From assembly GCA_964538515.1 (NCBI GenBank), contig CAZIEW010000033.1:1-52564 (forward strand): a stretch of 52,564 nucleotides of DNA, in the 5' to 3' direction. Made by a program: the position numbers and the translations under genes. This stretch comes from CALBZH01 sp964538515 (GTDB lineage: Bacteria > Desulfobacterota > Syntrophobacteria > Syntrophobacterales > Syntrophobacteraceae). This document shows positions 34,502-42,865 of this stretch, one piece after another. The notes beneath the pieces were generated by a model that saw only the letters and a program-made list of their open reading frames with translations, had not been told where the DNA came from and did not search any database. How positions within the stretch are numbered: the stretch's first letter is position 1; each line of letters opens with the position of its first letter.

Positions 34502-35473
34502 CTAGGACTTCTTGCGGATCAAGCCGACGGTGGGGGCACTGCTTTGGACGACTTCGTCCAACAGTCGTATGGCTTGGTGGAGTTGATCACTTGCTTCGTG
34601 CAGCTTGGTGATCGCATCCTGCAGTTGCTCCACGGCTTGGGACAGGGTGATCCTTTCTCGGGGTATCCCCGTCTGTTGCGTGCTGTAGGGCGAAGATTTC
34701 CCGTGGGCACGGTTTTCTCTCAGGATGCTTGCGTAAAGCGCCTGGGTTTCCTCCATGGGGAGAATGCCGAGCTCCCGGTTCAGCACGCTGCAGCAAACCT
34801 GATACTGTTGGATGGCCTTCGAGCTTTGACCGCAGTCACAGTAAATTCGCATCAGCTCCCGGTGGATCTCTTCGCGCAAGGGCTCCTGCGAAAGGATTTT
34901 CTTGCCGCAGGTCACACCCTTTGTCGGATACCCTCCCTCTGTGTAGTAACGCATCAAGTGAGCGAGGCTTTCCATGTAGAGCGACCGAAACCGCTCCCGC
35001 TCCTGAAGCACCCACTCATCATAGAAGCCTTCCAGGAGATCGCCCGTGTAAAGCGCCAAGGAATTCTCCATCTCAGAAGCGTCGGCATCACCCATAGCCC
35101 TCACCGGCTTGGCGAGAATTTCGGAGGTCTTGCGCTCGAATACACTTACGTCCAGCCAATGGCTGCTGAAGGGATTGAACCCGACTTCACTGTTGGAGCC
35201 CGTGATGAGATAAGTGCCTCGGGCAACCTCGGCCGGCTCCAACGCCCTGCGCAGGCGCCAAAGCGCGGTACTGAGGCAGTTGCGGGCACGCTCATCGGTG
35301 GTTTCACCCCAGAAGAGCCCTGTGAGCACATCACGGGAAAAGAGCCGTTGCCTGTTCAGGAGAAGGTATGCGAGAAAAGACTGGAGCCTCCGTGTCAGCG
35401 TGATGTCCGGAGCGTGGCCCCCAGAGCGACTGAGCTGAAAGCCTCCAAACAGCCGAATATGAAGGGTATTCAT
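34502..35473 (-). CDS. BTAD/SARP-type transcriptional regulator
   Basis: A 323-residue DNA-binding protein. Residues about 1-95 are an OmpR/PhoB-like winged helix in the SARP arrangement (LHIRLFGGFQLSRSG, RRLQSFLAYLLLNRQRLFSRDVL, ARNCLSTALWRLRRAL in order). Residues ~100-250 are the bacterial transcriptional activation domain built of TPR helices (ALYTGDLLEGFYDEW, EPLREEIHRELMRIY, LNRELGILP). A final amphipathic coiled coil (~270-310, VEQLQDAITKLHEASDQLHQA) may oligomerise it. ATG 35473 is chosen because GGGAG lies seven bases upstream and the SARP motif starts at once. It has no ATPase or sensor domain. It lies 217 bp upstream of, and codirectional with, the tail cluster, so a role as cluster activator is likely but inferred. 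Confidence 0.85.
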   Translation of the reverse strand: MNTLHIRLFGGFQLSRSGGHAPDITLTRRLQSFLAYLLLNRQRLFSRDVLTGLFWGETTDERARNCLSTALWRLRRALEPAEVARGTYLITGSNSEVGFNPFSSHWLDVSVFERKTSEILAKPVRAMGDADASEMENSLALYTGDLLEGFYDEWVLQERERFRSLYMESLAHLMRYYTEGGYPTKGVTCGKKILSQEPLREEIHRELMRIYCDCGQSSKAIQQYQVCCSVLNRELGILPMEETQALYASILRENRAHGKSSPYSTQQTGIPRERITLSQAVEQLQDAITKLHEASDQLHQAIRLLDEVVQSSAPTVGLIRKKS

Positions 35474-35815
35474 CTGCGGCTCCCTATTCCCTGAAGCTGT
35501 TCTCACCCATGGTCCCGCTGGGCGCCCATGGTGCGTTCATTCCAGCAGGTGAGCTCTATCTTGGCTGCCAGGTTGAGAAGACAGCGCTAAGCGAGATCGA
35601 TAGTAGGGTTTTCCAACTGGTCCCCGGCCGTAGCACATCTTTCGAAACGGTTGCTTCGAGCTCAAATCCGTCTGTTGGAGCCGTGACATTCGCCGTGAGG
35701 TGATGAAGCCAACGTCTTTCGGATGCTGTTGTCGAACGTGATGATCGCGTTGATGTTGTGGTGATAGAGCTGATGTTAATGATTGGACTGACTCATTTCA
35801 AATGGAAAAGAGCAC
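35474..35815. other. 342-bp divergent intergenic region
   Basis: It lies between the regulator (minus) and the HD hydrolase (plus). The half nearest the HD gene is AT-richer and contains several GATGTT-like words but no well-spaced promoter match. No RNA gene or repeat was found. Confidence 0.45.
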
Positions 35816-36409
35816 ATGGATTCCAACCGGTTGAAGAAGCAGATTGAATTTGTTGTGGAAATCGACAGGCTCAAGTCCATTGCGAGGCAGACTCTTCTGA
35901 CCGATGGGTCGAGGCAGGAAAACTCGGCGGAGCATTCCTGGCATTTGGCCGTCATGGCCCTGGTCTTGTCGGAGTATGCGGCGGAGGGGCCGCTGGATCT
36001 GGCGCGGGTCCTGAAAATGGTTCTCGTGCATGACCTCGTGGAGATCGATGCCGGCGACACCTATTGCTACGATGAAGCTGCCAACAAGGGCAAGGCGGAG
36101 CGCGAGGAAAGAGCCGCGGAGCGGATATTCGGACTGTTGCCCGGGGACCAGTCGAGCGAGCTCCGGTCCCTGTGGGAGGAGTTTGAAGCTCGGGAAACCC
36201 CTGAGGCCAAGTTCGCCGGAGCCCTCGACCGGCTCCAGCCCCTCCTGAACAACTATACCTCCCAGGGACGCATGTGGCGCAAGCATGGCATCGAGAGTCG
36301 ACAGGTCTACCAGCGGAACCGGCCGATGGAGGAGGGCGCTCCCGCCTTGTGGGATTATGCTGAAGCGATGATCCGGAATGCGATGGTCAAAGGCTGGATC
36401 AAGGAATGA
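35816..36409 (+). CDS. HD-domain nucleotide phosphohydrolase (YfbR/HDDC2-like)
   Basis: A 197-residue HD-superfamily protein, expected to be a metal-dependent 5'-deoxynucleotidase or related phosphohydrolase in the cytoplasm. Metal ligands are visible as His in ENSAEHSWHLA, the His-Asp pair in MVLVHDLVEIDAGDTY, and a downstream Asp in FAGALDRLQPLL. Length and motif order match the YfbR/HDDC2 group (about 190-200 residues). ATG 35816 follows a weak GGAAAAG. It stands alone on the plus strand. Confidence 0.85.
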   Translation: MDSNRLKKQIEFVVEIDRLKSIARQTLLTDGSRQENSAEHSWHLAVMALVLSEYAAEGPLDLARVLKMVLVHDLVEIDAGDTYCYDEAANKGKAEREERAAERIFGLLPGDQSSELRSLWEEFEARETPEAKFAGALDRLQPLLNNYTSQGRMWRKHGIESRQVYQRNRPMEEGAPALWDYAEAMIRNAMVKGWIKE

Positions 36410-36957
36410 CTCTGGCCTGCTCGAGAAGCAGCATGCGGGGCTGCCTGCTCTCTTGATCGTGACCTCGAGGTGGAAGTGGGAATTTGATCTCATCATTCCC
36501 ATCATGAGGCCTGCTGTTTGGCAGGTTTGTCGCTAGCGTCCGGGGTGCCTCGTATCCACTGCTGCCCGGTCGCTTCCCGCGAATTGGACTCACTCAATTC
36601 TCTGCTGATCGGTCCGCGAAGAGCGCAGAGCTTCGCATCGGCGGCCCGCTCCATCTCCAGCGAGTACCAAACCAAGACTTTTTTAGATCGGGGAAGTCCG
36701 TGTCCCGTGGCCCCATGTGCGGCGATGATTGAACAGCCTGTGAATCAACGAGTTGTGCGGCAAGGAGCGCTCCCAAGTGACTCGGTCGGAGGAGGCCGAA
36801 TTTAAGAAAACCCGTCTGTCTTCCGACTGTTTTACCGTCCACATCGGATGGACCGTGAGACATTCTAAATCGTTGCTTCCTGTTGGATGTGGCGGCAAAC
36901 GTTCGCCGCGGGGCGACGCATCGCAAGGGACACGATTTTCACCAAAGGAAGCGCGTG
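36410..36957. other. 548-bp intergenic region
   Basis: This gap lies between two plus-strand genes. A small stem (CCTGC/GCAGG with a 6-base loop at 36510-36525, followed by TTTGT) could end the HD transcript but is short. Frames crossing the region lack ribosome binding sites. No tRNA, repeat family or insertion sequence was recognised. Confidence 0.45.
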
Positions 36958-39123
36958 ATGGCTGCTCGACTGGATACGGCGCTGCACAAGCCATTGAGGA
37001 GGGCTCGCCCCCTGATTCTTGTCGTCGGTGGGGGGGACGAGGCCGATCAATCGGGCTTCGGGATTTTGGAATCCATGGGCACGGACGTTGTCCACGTGAG
37101 GCACGCAGTAGAAGCTCTGGGCATGTTCGAGGAGACTGCGCCGGACTTCGTGCTCATGATCTCGACGGATCCGCAGGAGGATTACTTCTCATGCTGCAAA
37201 TCGATCCAGAACATCAACAAGCACGTCCAGTCTTATGTCCTTGTCGTGACGAATCCGGACGATGCTGGAAGCATCGCGTGTGCTTTCGAGGCCGGAGCCA
37301 ACGATTTCGTTGCGACTCCCATTGATTGGACCGTCCTTGGTCATCGCCTCCACTTTCTCTGGCGGGACCGTAGCTCCGCGAAAGCCATAAGGGCCCGCAA
37401 GCGGAGATACCGGCAGTTCGTCGATGCTCTGCCGGATACGCTCGTACGGTTGGATCAAGAAGGAATCATCCTCGACATCGAAGGTCCGGCTGATTCGGAA
37501 GTAGCCCGGCTTATCAAGACCTCGGTGGGGCGGAGTCTGCAGGAGACCCTTTCTCTAAGCCCTTCCGGCTCCCAGACTGCCGTGCTCGAAAACGCGTTGA
37601 GAGAGCGGTCCGCCAAAGCCCTGTCCCAAGATCTCCAGCTGGGCTCTGAATCTTTCAGCTGTGAAATCATGCTTGTTCCCAGCGGATCCGAAGAGGTGGT
37701 GGCTATCGTTCGTGACGTGACCGAGCAGAAGCGGAACGAACGGAGACTTCTCCAAATGGCCTATCAGGATGTGCTGACGGGCCTTCAAACGCGAAATGCC
37801 TTCAGGGATCACGTGTCCGGCGCGTTGGCAAAGGCGCAGCGCGACGGAACGTCATTAGCCCTTCTTCTTCTGGATCTGAACCGATTTCAGCGCATCAATG
37901 AAACCTTTGGCCAAAGTGCGGGCGATCTTCTCCTGAGGCTGGTTGCCGATCGCATCGTGAACTGCACGCGCAAGAGCGACTGGAAGGCGCGCTTGCTGCC
38001 AGAGTGTTCTGCTCAAACGCTTGCTCGCATCGGGGCGGACCAGTTTGCGGTGCTGCTGGAGCACGTCGAGCATGTCAGCGACTGCTCGAAGGTCGCTCGA
38101 CGAATACTCGACACGATGTTCCACCCATTCGTGATCGCGGATACCGAAGTCTTCATGACGGTCAGCATCGGGATTTCGATCTATCCCGCCGACGGGGAGG
38201 ACGCCGACAGTCTGCTCACGAATGCGCACCGTGCGATGCTGGATGCCAAAGAATCCGAGAAAAACGCCTTCCGCTTCTTCAAATCCGCGACCAACGCCAG
38301 GGCCTGCTCGGAATTGACGCTGGAAAGCTCCCTGCGGAAAGCGCTCGAGCTCGGACAGCTTTTTCTCGTCTACCAGCCTCAAGTGGACTTGACAAGTGGT
38401 GCTATCGTGGGAGTCGAGGCGCTGCTGCGCTGGGAGCACCCGGAGCTGGGACTCATTTCACCGGCGCAGTTCATTCCCCTGGCGGAGCGGACCGGGCTCA
38501 TCGTTCCCATCGGGGAGTGGGTCCTTGGCGTTGCCTGCCTGCAATGCAAGATATGGCAAAAGGCAGGCTTTCCTCCCATTCGTGTGGCGGTGAACCTTTC
38601 AGCGCACCAGTTCCGCCAGGAAAACCTCGTGGAGGTTGTCCGCAAGCACCTGGTGAAATCGTCCCTGGATCCCGCCCTTCTCGATCTCGAGATCACAGAA
38701 GGCACGGCCATGCGCAACGCGGACTCCGCGATTCATATCTTGCGCAAGCTCAAGAATCTGGGCGTGAAGCTTTCGATCGACGACTTCGGAACGGGATATT
38801 CCTCCCTGAGTTATCTCAAGCACTTCCCGTTGGATGTGCTGAAGATCGATCGCTCCTTCATCAAGGACGTTGAAGTGAGCCCTGATAGCGTGGCTATCGT
38901 GAAGGCCATCCTTGCCATGGCTAAAAGCCTCAATTTCTCGGTGATTGCGGAAGGGGTCGAAACCGAGCCTCAGCTCGATTTCCTGAAGCGCAACGGGTGT
39001 GATGCCATGCAGGGGTTCTATTTCAGCCCCCCGTTGCCGGCCATGGGAATGACTCAGCTCCTGCAAGCCAAAGCCTTTCCCCCTCTGAGAGTCGATTCAG
39101 CGCAGCAAAGCCTCTCCCTCTGA
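36958..39123 (+). CDS. receiver-like/PAS/degenerate GGDEF/EAL protein, likely c-di-GMP phosphodiesterase
   Basis: A 721-residue cytoplasmic signalling protein. Residues ~15-135 resemble a response-regulator receiver (RPLILVVGGGDEADQSGF, VVTNPDDAGSIACAFEAGANDF). It is probably non-phosphorylatable, because the acidic pocket is altered. A PAS-like region covers ~145-265. The GGDEF domain (~270-430) has GADQF at 359-363 instead of GGDEF, so cyclase activity is unlikely. The EAL domain (~445-700) keeps E487-A-L, the ITEGTA glutamate, DDFGTGYSSLSYL and EGVET, the residues needed to hydrolyse c-di-GMP. Thus GGDEF is probably regulatory (GTP sensing). ATG 36958 has AAGGA upstream; the frame opens earlier at 36883 without a good site. 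Confidence 0.87.
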   Translation: MAARLDTALHKPLRRARPLILVVGGGDEADQSGFGILESMGTDVVHVRHAVEALGMFEETAPDFVLMISTDPQEDYFSCCKSIQNINKHVQSYVLVVTNPDDAGSIACAFEAGANDFVATPIDWTVLGHRLHFLWRDRSSAKAIRARKRRYRQFVDALPDTLVRLDQEGIILDIEGPADSEVARLIKTSVGRSLQETLSLSPSGSQTAVLENALRERSAKALSQDLQLGSESFSCEIMLVPSGSEEVVAIVRDVTEQKRNERRLLQMAYQDVLTGLQTRNAFRDHVSGALAKAQRDGTSLALLLLDLNRFQRINETFGQSAGDLLLRLVADRIVNCTRKSDWKARLLPECSAQTLARIGADQFAVLLEHVEHVSDCSKVARRILDTMFHPFVIADTEVFMTVSIGISIYPADGEDADSLLTNAHRAMLDAKESEKNAFRFFKSATNARACSELTLESSLRKALELGQLFLVYQPQVDLTSGAIVGVEALLRWEHPELGLISPAQFIPLAERTGLIVPIGEWVLGVACLQCKIWQKAGFPPIRVAVNLSAHQFRQENLVEVVRKHLVKSSLDPALLDLEITEGTAMRNADSAIHILRKLKNLGVKLSIDDFGTGYSSLSYLKHFPLDVLKIDRSFIKDVEVSPDSVAIVKAILAMAKSLNFSVIAEGVETEPQLDFLKRNGCDAMQGFYFSPPLPAMGMTQLLQAKAFPPLRVDSAQQSLSL

Positions 39124-39211
39124 AATGCGGTTCCCTTCGGGGATTGGCCGACATCGTTTGACGTTCTCCAGCAGCAAGTTGCCCGGTGCAGGACGGAAGA
39201 CACCTGCTGAA

Positions 39212-40105
39212 TCAGCGCTCGTCGCTGGGGCCGAGAAAGAAGCACAGGAGGCTTTCCACAAGCTCGGCCATGAACCGATAGTCCAACGTGTCGGGTGTGT
39301 CCGTGGATTTGTGATAATGAGGGTTTCGGAATTCGGCGGTGTCGGTGATCATGACCGCCTGATACCCCAGGTCCCAGAAGGAGACGTGATCGCTTCGTCT
39401 CACGAAAGGAGTCAGCCATCCTTTGCAGGGAACGACAAGAGACTGTGTTGGCAGGTCGGGATTCAGGGCAAAGGCCGACTCGATCGCATCGGCCAGCTGC
39501 GCGGACCGGCTTTCTCCAACGATACCGATGAAGTCGCCCGTCTTCGGATAGCTTAGATGCATCAACGGGAACGGATATTTCTGGGATCCGGGCTCGGTCG
39601 ATCGGTACCCGACCATTTCCAGGCATATCATCCCGTCGATCCTTTCCCCTGCTTGTCTGGTGCGTCTCGCATGCACCCAGCTCCCCCTTCCGGGACTCCA
39701 GAATGCCGGGTGCTCTTCCAGAGCGAACGCGACGACCTTAATCGCTACGTCGGCACGGGTCTTCCCTGCCATGGCATGCAGGATCCTTGTCGTTTCAAGC
39801 TGGACGGCCAGGGCACTGGCGTTGTCGTCCGCGCCGACGGTGCCGCGGACGGTATCGTAATGGGCTCCGAGGAGGTACCGCCTGGCAGGGTTTTGCGACA
39901 TGGCGACTTCCGTGACGACGTTCGCAACCGTGAGACCTCGGAATCGATAAGGCTCCAGTGTCACGGGAAGTCCCACTGCTTCGAGGACGGAGCTTAGGTA
40001 AGCCGCCGTTTTGCCGAGGTTATCCGGGCGGGAGATGCTGCGATCTCCGATCTCGTCCGCCAGCGTGTGCACATGCCTGCGGAGTGATTGCTCAACCTGG
40101 TCCAT
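39212..40105 (-). CDS. M28-family zinc aminopeptidase
   Basis: A 297-residue metallopeptidase of the M28 (aminopeptidase Y/S) family. The five metal ligands can be placed in order: His in LLGAHYDTV, Asp in GADDNASA, Glu-Glu in FALEEHPAF, Glu in ICLEMVGY and His in RNPHYHKSTDTPDTLDY. No signal peptide is seen with the chosen start, so it is probably cytoplasmic. ATG 40105 (MDQVEQSLRRHV) or ATG 40117, which directly abuts GGGAGGG, are both possible. A much longer upstream frame is antisense-like, Arg/Ala/Ser-rich and overlaps the neighbouring membrane-protein gene, so it is rejected. The substrate is unknown. Confidence 0.85.
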   Translation of the reverse strand: MDQVEQSLRRHVHTLADEIGDRSISRPDNLGKTAAYLSSVLEAVGLPVTLEPYRFRGLTVANVVTEVAMSQNPARRYLLGAHYDTVRGTVGADDNASALAVQLETTRILHAMAGKTRADVAIKVVAFALEEHPAFWSPGRGSWVHARRTRQAGERIDGMICLEMVGYRSTEPGSQKYPFPLMHLSYPKTGDFIGIVGESRSAQLADAIESAFALNPDLPTQSLVVPCKGWLTPFVRRSDHVSFWDLGYQAVMITDTAEFRNPHYHKSTDTPDTLDYRFMAELVESLLCFFLGPSDER

Positions 40106-40206
40106 GTTACCCTTCATCCCTCCCGTTTGTGCACCGCGAGTGTTGTGGCTAGCCGCGAGATGAAGACCCGATCGAGCATCAGCGGGACGGATCTGATGGG
40201 ACGGCC

Positions 40207-40899
40207 TCATGGAGCTGTCAATGGGAGCAGCCTCGGAACGCGACGTTGATAGTCGCGATACGGCTCGCCGAACAGCGCGACGAGATCGGACTCCTCCCAG
40301 AACGTTGCGGCATAGATCCATGCGGTCCACAGCAGATTGAAGAGCAGGCGATCCGTCGAAAGAACCGGAAAAGCCCAAACCATCACGATCGAAAAGAAAT
40401 AAAGCGGGTGACGGACCCATCGGTAGGGCCCGCGAATCACGAGGACCGGTCGCGAGGGAGCGTGGGCACGCAACGAATCGAGGCCCAGCGGGTCGAAGTG
40501 GCTCAGGGAGATCGCGCCCCATACCATGCCGGCTGCAGCAAGGGCGAGCACCGCGCGCAGGAGCCATCGCCAGAGCCCTTCCAGCGCAATCACAACCGTC
40601 GGGGTTTTCTGCCAGAAGACGACCACGATCGTCAGCACAAGCCCCGAAGCGATGGCGTAGAGCGCACCGTGGTAATGAGCCGGCATCAGCCGCGAGAGGA
40701 GGCGCTGCAAGCTCGGCCGAACCATCAAACTGTGCTGGGCAAAAAAGAGAAGCGAGAGGAGCCCGTCCCAAGCAAGGCTCCTCGTTTCGGTCCACCCAAA
40801 GGAAGCCACGCCCAAGGAACCGAAGAAGAGAAAGGCGCCGAACAAGAGGAGTGAGCCGCCGCCCAGGAGCACGGCAAGCGTGAAAATGAACATGCGCAT
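40207..40899 (-). CDS. isoprenylcysteine/phospholipid methyltransferase-like membrane protein
   Basis: A 230-residue integral membrane protein with about five or six hydrophobic segments. The C-terminal part carries the ICMT/PEMT-type SAM-binding signature: RGPYRWVRHPLYF, then about 45 residues later EESDLVALFGEPYRDYQRRV. Such proteins methylate lipids or prenylated or small-molecule acceptors; NnrU-like relatives have unknown substrates. ATG 40899 or 40893 is favoured, since AAGG lies just upstream and the signal-anchor begins there. The longer frame to 41061 would overlap the His-rich gene. It ends 102 bp before the M28 gene on the same strand. Confidence 0.75.
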   Translation of the reverse strand: MRMFIFTLAVLLGGGSLLLFGAFLFFGSLGVASFGWTETRSLAWDGLLSLLFFAQHSLMVRPSLQRLLSRLMPAHYHGALYAIASGLVLTIVVVFWQKTPTVVIALEGLWRWLLRAVLALAAAGMVWGAISLSHFDPLGLDSLRAHAPSRPVLVIRGPYRWVRHPLYFFSIVMVWAFPVLSTDRLLFNLLWTAWIYAATFWEESDLVALFGEPYRDYQRRVPRLLPLTAP

Positions 40900-40997
40900 C
40901 GGCCTTGCTTTTGCCCTCGAAACTGCATCCTGCGCCATCGGCTTCCGATCAAGAGCTGTTGCGACGCCTTCTGCCGGCACGCTCTGCACAGGGGGCG

Positions 40998-41201
40998 TCA
41001 GTATCCGTGGTGGTAACGGGCCGCATGGTGCCCATAGGCCCAATGGGTGTGGGCATGACACACCCTGTATCCATGCTTCCAGTGGCAGTGGTAATGTCTA
41101 TGATAATGTCTTCGTCGATGCGCGTCAGCCTGTTCCGGCAAAAGCAGAGATGCCGTCAGCAGGAAGCACAGAACCGAGGCAACAGAAACGAGCTTTTTCA
41201 T
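40998..41201 (-). CDS. small exported histidine-rich protein
   Basis: A 67-residue protein with a typical Sec signal peptide (MKKLVSVASVLCFLLTASLL, cleavage near ADA-HRR at 27). The mature part of about 40 residues has 15 His plus several Tyr and Arg, arranged as HRRRHYHRHYHCHW and HAHTHWAYGHH, and two Cys. It would be periplasmic or extracellular and could bind Ni, Zn, Co, Cu or haem; this follows from composition only. AGAGG sequences precede the ATG at 41201. It lies about 100 bp upstream of the methyltransferase-like gene on the same strand. Confidence 0.7.
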   Translation of the reverse strand: MKKLVSVASVLCFLLTASLLLPEQADAHRRRHYHRHYHCHWKHGYRVCHAHTHWAYGHHAARYHHGY

Positions 41202-41372
41202 CCTCTTCCATCCTCTACGTTTTTAAGGCCAATCAAGACACTATGGGACGACACCGAGCCTATTTCACGCTGCTCTTATGGAGGGAGACCACTGGTTGTC
41301 AAGCAGAACTTCACGGCAGGAGGCGTTTGGGGGGCGGGCGCAACGGTACGCTCTTTGACTGGTAGGTCTGCC

Positions 41373-41406
41373 GGCGCACGGCCACCCAATCGGGTGGCCG
41401 CGCGCC
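41373..41406 (-). terminator. strong hairpin ending the redox operon
   Basis: An inverted repeat of 15 positions with one A-C mismatch encloses a 4-base loop. The inner arms are CGGCCACCC (41379-41387) and GGGTGGCCG (41392-41400); the outer arms are GGCGC and GCGCC. It lies 14 bases past the stop of the 4Fe-4S gene. No T-run follows on the minus strand, so termination may be Rho-assisted or the stem may protect the 3' end. Confidence 0.6.
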
Positions 41407-41420
41407 AGGCGGTTACTCAG

Positions 41421-42212
41421 CTATCGGTTGGCTGCCGGCAAGGCAAGCTCTTCGCCCAGGAAGCTGAAAGGCGATTTGTTGTCCGGCTCACCGGTCTTGT
41501 AATCGAAGATGCCCTCAACCAGACTGTTGACCTTCTTGTAGAGAGCCCTCAGAGGGATCTTGGCCGGGCAGACTTCCTCGCACAGGCCGCAGTCGATGCA
41601 GCGGCCGGCCATGTGGACCGCTCGGACCAGGTGGAAGGAGTTGTCCGGGGGCAGCTTGTTTGGGGGGATGAGGTTGGCATGCTCCAAGCTGCATTCGGTG
41701 CAGAAGCAGACGGGACAAACGTCGCGGCACCCGTAGCAGCGGATGCACCGGTTCAGATGCTCCAGCCACCAGTCGAGGCGTCTGTCGCGCTGCATGGCTT
41801 CGAGCGCCGCAACCCGTTTGCTCTGGAGAACAGGCGCACAGGCCATGCCGTAATCAAGTTGATCGGGATAGGGCTTGGCGCACTCGCAGGTTGCGGCCAG
41901 CTCGGCGCTGCAGGCCTGGCCCAGGACCACGACCCGATCGGGGTCGATCTGGGTCCATTTCACCAGCTCGCGAAGGGCGCGCTCTTCGCACCCTCGCACC
42001 AGGATTCCCAGCTTCGTGCCGGGGCTCTTGCGCGCTTCCGCAAGCAATAGCTTGACGATGGGATATCGGGCGGCGTTGGGCGCCCAGGGCTCGAGCTCGG
42101 ATGCCGAGTCCCGCGTGAACACCCATGGAAAAAGGAAACCGTGCACGGTCTTGTAGGCGAAAACCTTGTCCACCAGGCCGTCATCCAGGATCTGCTTCAG
42201 TCGCGTATTCAT
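41421..42212 (-). CDS. 4Fe-4S dicluster electron-transfer protein (FrhB/FdhB-like)
   Basis: A 263-residue cytoplasmic iron-sulfur protein. Residues ~1-130 resemble the N-terminal part of coenzyme F420-type hydrogenase/dehydrogenase beta subunits (KLGILVRGCEERALRELV, VVVLGQACSAEL). Two cluster motifs follow: CIRCYGCRDVCPVCFCTEC near 155 and CIDCGLCEEVCPAKIP near 205. It is the last gene of the redox operon, 67 bp after mvhD, and precedes the strong hairpin. Such subunits wire HdrA/MvhD complexes to another partner, replacing HdrC or a hydrogenase small subunit. Binding of F420 or another flavin cofactor is possible but not shown by the sequence. Confidence 0.75.
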   Translation of the reverse strand: MNTRLKQILDDGLVDKVFAYKTVHGFLFPWVFTRDSASELEPWAPNAARYPIVKLLLAEARKSPGTKLGILVRGCEERALRELVKWTQIDPDRVVVLGQACSAELAATCECAKPYPDQLDYGMACAPVLQSKRVAALEAMQRDRRLDWWLEHLNRCIRCYGCRDVCPVCFCTECSLEHANLIPPNKLPPDNSFHLVRAVHMAGRCIDCGLCEEVCPAKIPLRALYKKVNSLVEGIFDYKTGEPDNKSPFSFLGEELALPAANR

Positions 42213-42279
42213 GTAAGCTCATCCAGACAGAGGGGTCATGATTCCAAGCATCACGAAAAGGACGCTTCTTCCGGTTTTG

Positions 42280-42720
42280 TCAGAAGTTCTGTGCGTGCGG
42301 GACCGCCTCCAAGGGAACCGCAGGTCCCAGCGCCCGGATGCGCTCGGTGAAGTCCCGGACCACCTGGGCGAACTTGATCCCTTCAGCCGCCGAGATCCAT
42401 TCGAGGCAGAGGCGCTCGGACTCATACCCGGCAAAGCTAAGCAATTGCTCAAGGAACGCGACCCGCTTTACGGTCATGTAATTCCCCTTTAGGTAGTGAC
42501 AGTCGCCGATATGGCACCCACCAACCAGAATGCCGTCGGCACCCTTCAGAAAGGCGTGCAGAATATGATGCGGCGACACGCTCCCCGAGCACATCACGCG
42601 GATCACGCGGATGTTGGGTGGGTACTGCAGTCGGCTCACCCCGGCCAGGTCCGCTCCCGCATAACTGCACCAGTTGCACAGGAAAGCCAGAATTTTCGGC
42701 TCGAACGGTTTTGTATCCAT
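42280..42720 (-). CDS. mvhD: MvhD-like [2Fe-2S] electron-transfer subunit
   Basis: A 146-residue member of the methyl-viologen-reducing hydrogenase delta subunit family. Diagnostic cysteines are in LAFLCNWCSYAGADLAGVSR (in parts), VMCSGSVSP and GGCHIGDCHYLKGN. The family passes electrons between a hydrogenase or formate dehydrogenase module and HdrA. ATG 42720 is supported by GAGG five bases upstream. It lies between hdrA and the FrhB-like gene, separated from hdrA by a 32-bp-arm inverted repeat. No hydrogenase large subunit gene is present in the window. Confidence 0.9.
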   Translation of the reverse strand: MDTKPFEPKILAFLCNWCSYAGADLAGVSRLQYPPNIRVIRVMCSGSVSPHHILHAFLKGADGILVGGCHIGDCHYLKGNYMTVKRVAFLEQLLSFAGYESERLCLEWISAAEGIKFAQVVRDFTERIRALGPAVPLEAVPHAQNF

Positions 42721-42764
42721 AAACACCTCGCTTCAGTTACACTCCTTGAGGTTGAAAGGCTTTG

Positions 42765-42856
42765 TTTCTCACCGAAAAGGCGCAAAGGTCGCAAAGGACA
42801 AACAACAGCTCTCTAAATGTCCCTCTTTGCGTCCTTCGCGTCTTTGCGGTGAGAAA
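42765..42856. repeat. REP-like imperfect inverted repeat between hdrA and mvhD
   Basis: The arms at 42765-42796 and 42825-42856 are 32 bp long with four mismatches and can fold into a long hairpin around a 28-base loop. The core CACCG(C/A)AAAG(G/A)CGC(A/G)AAGG is a widespread intergenic repeat motif in proteobacterial genomes. It sits within the operon, 10 bp from the end of hdrA, and could affect mRNA stability or the relative levels of hdrA and mvhD. Confidence 0.75.
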
Positions 42857-42865
42857 TTTCTTCGC

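Noticed and set aside
40106..40795. N-terminal extension of the M28 peptidase frame
   Set aside because: It overlaps the methyltransferase-like gene, is Arg/Ala/Ser-rich without peptidase motifs, and the peptidase domain starts at 40105 or 40117 with a ribosome binding site.
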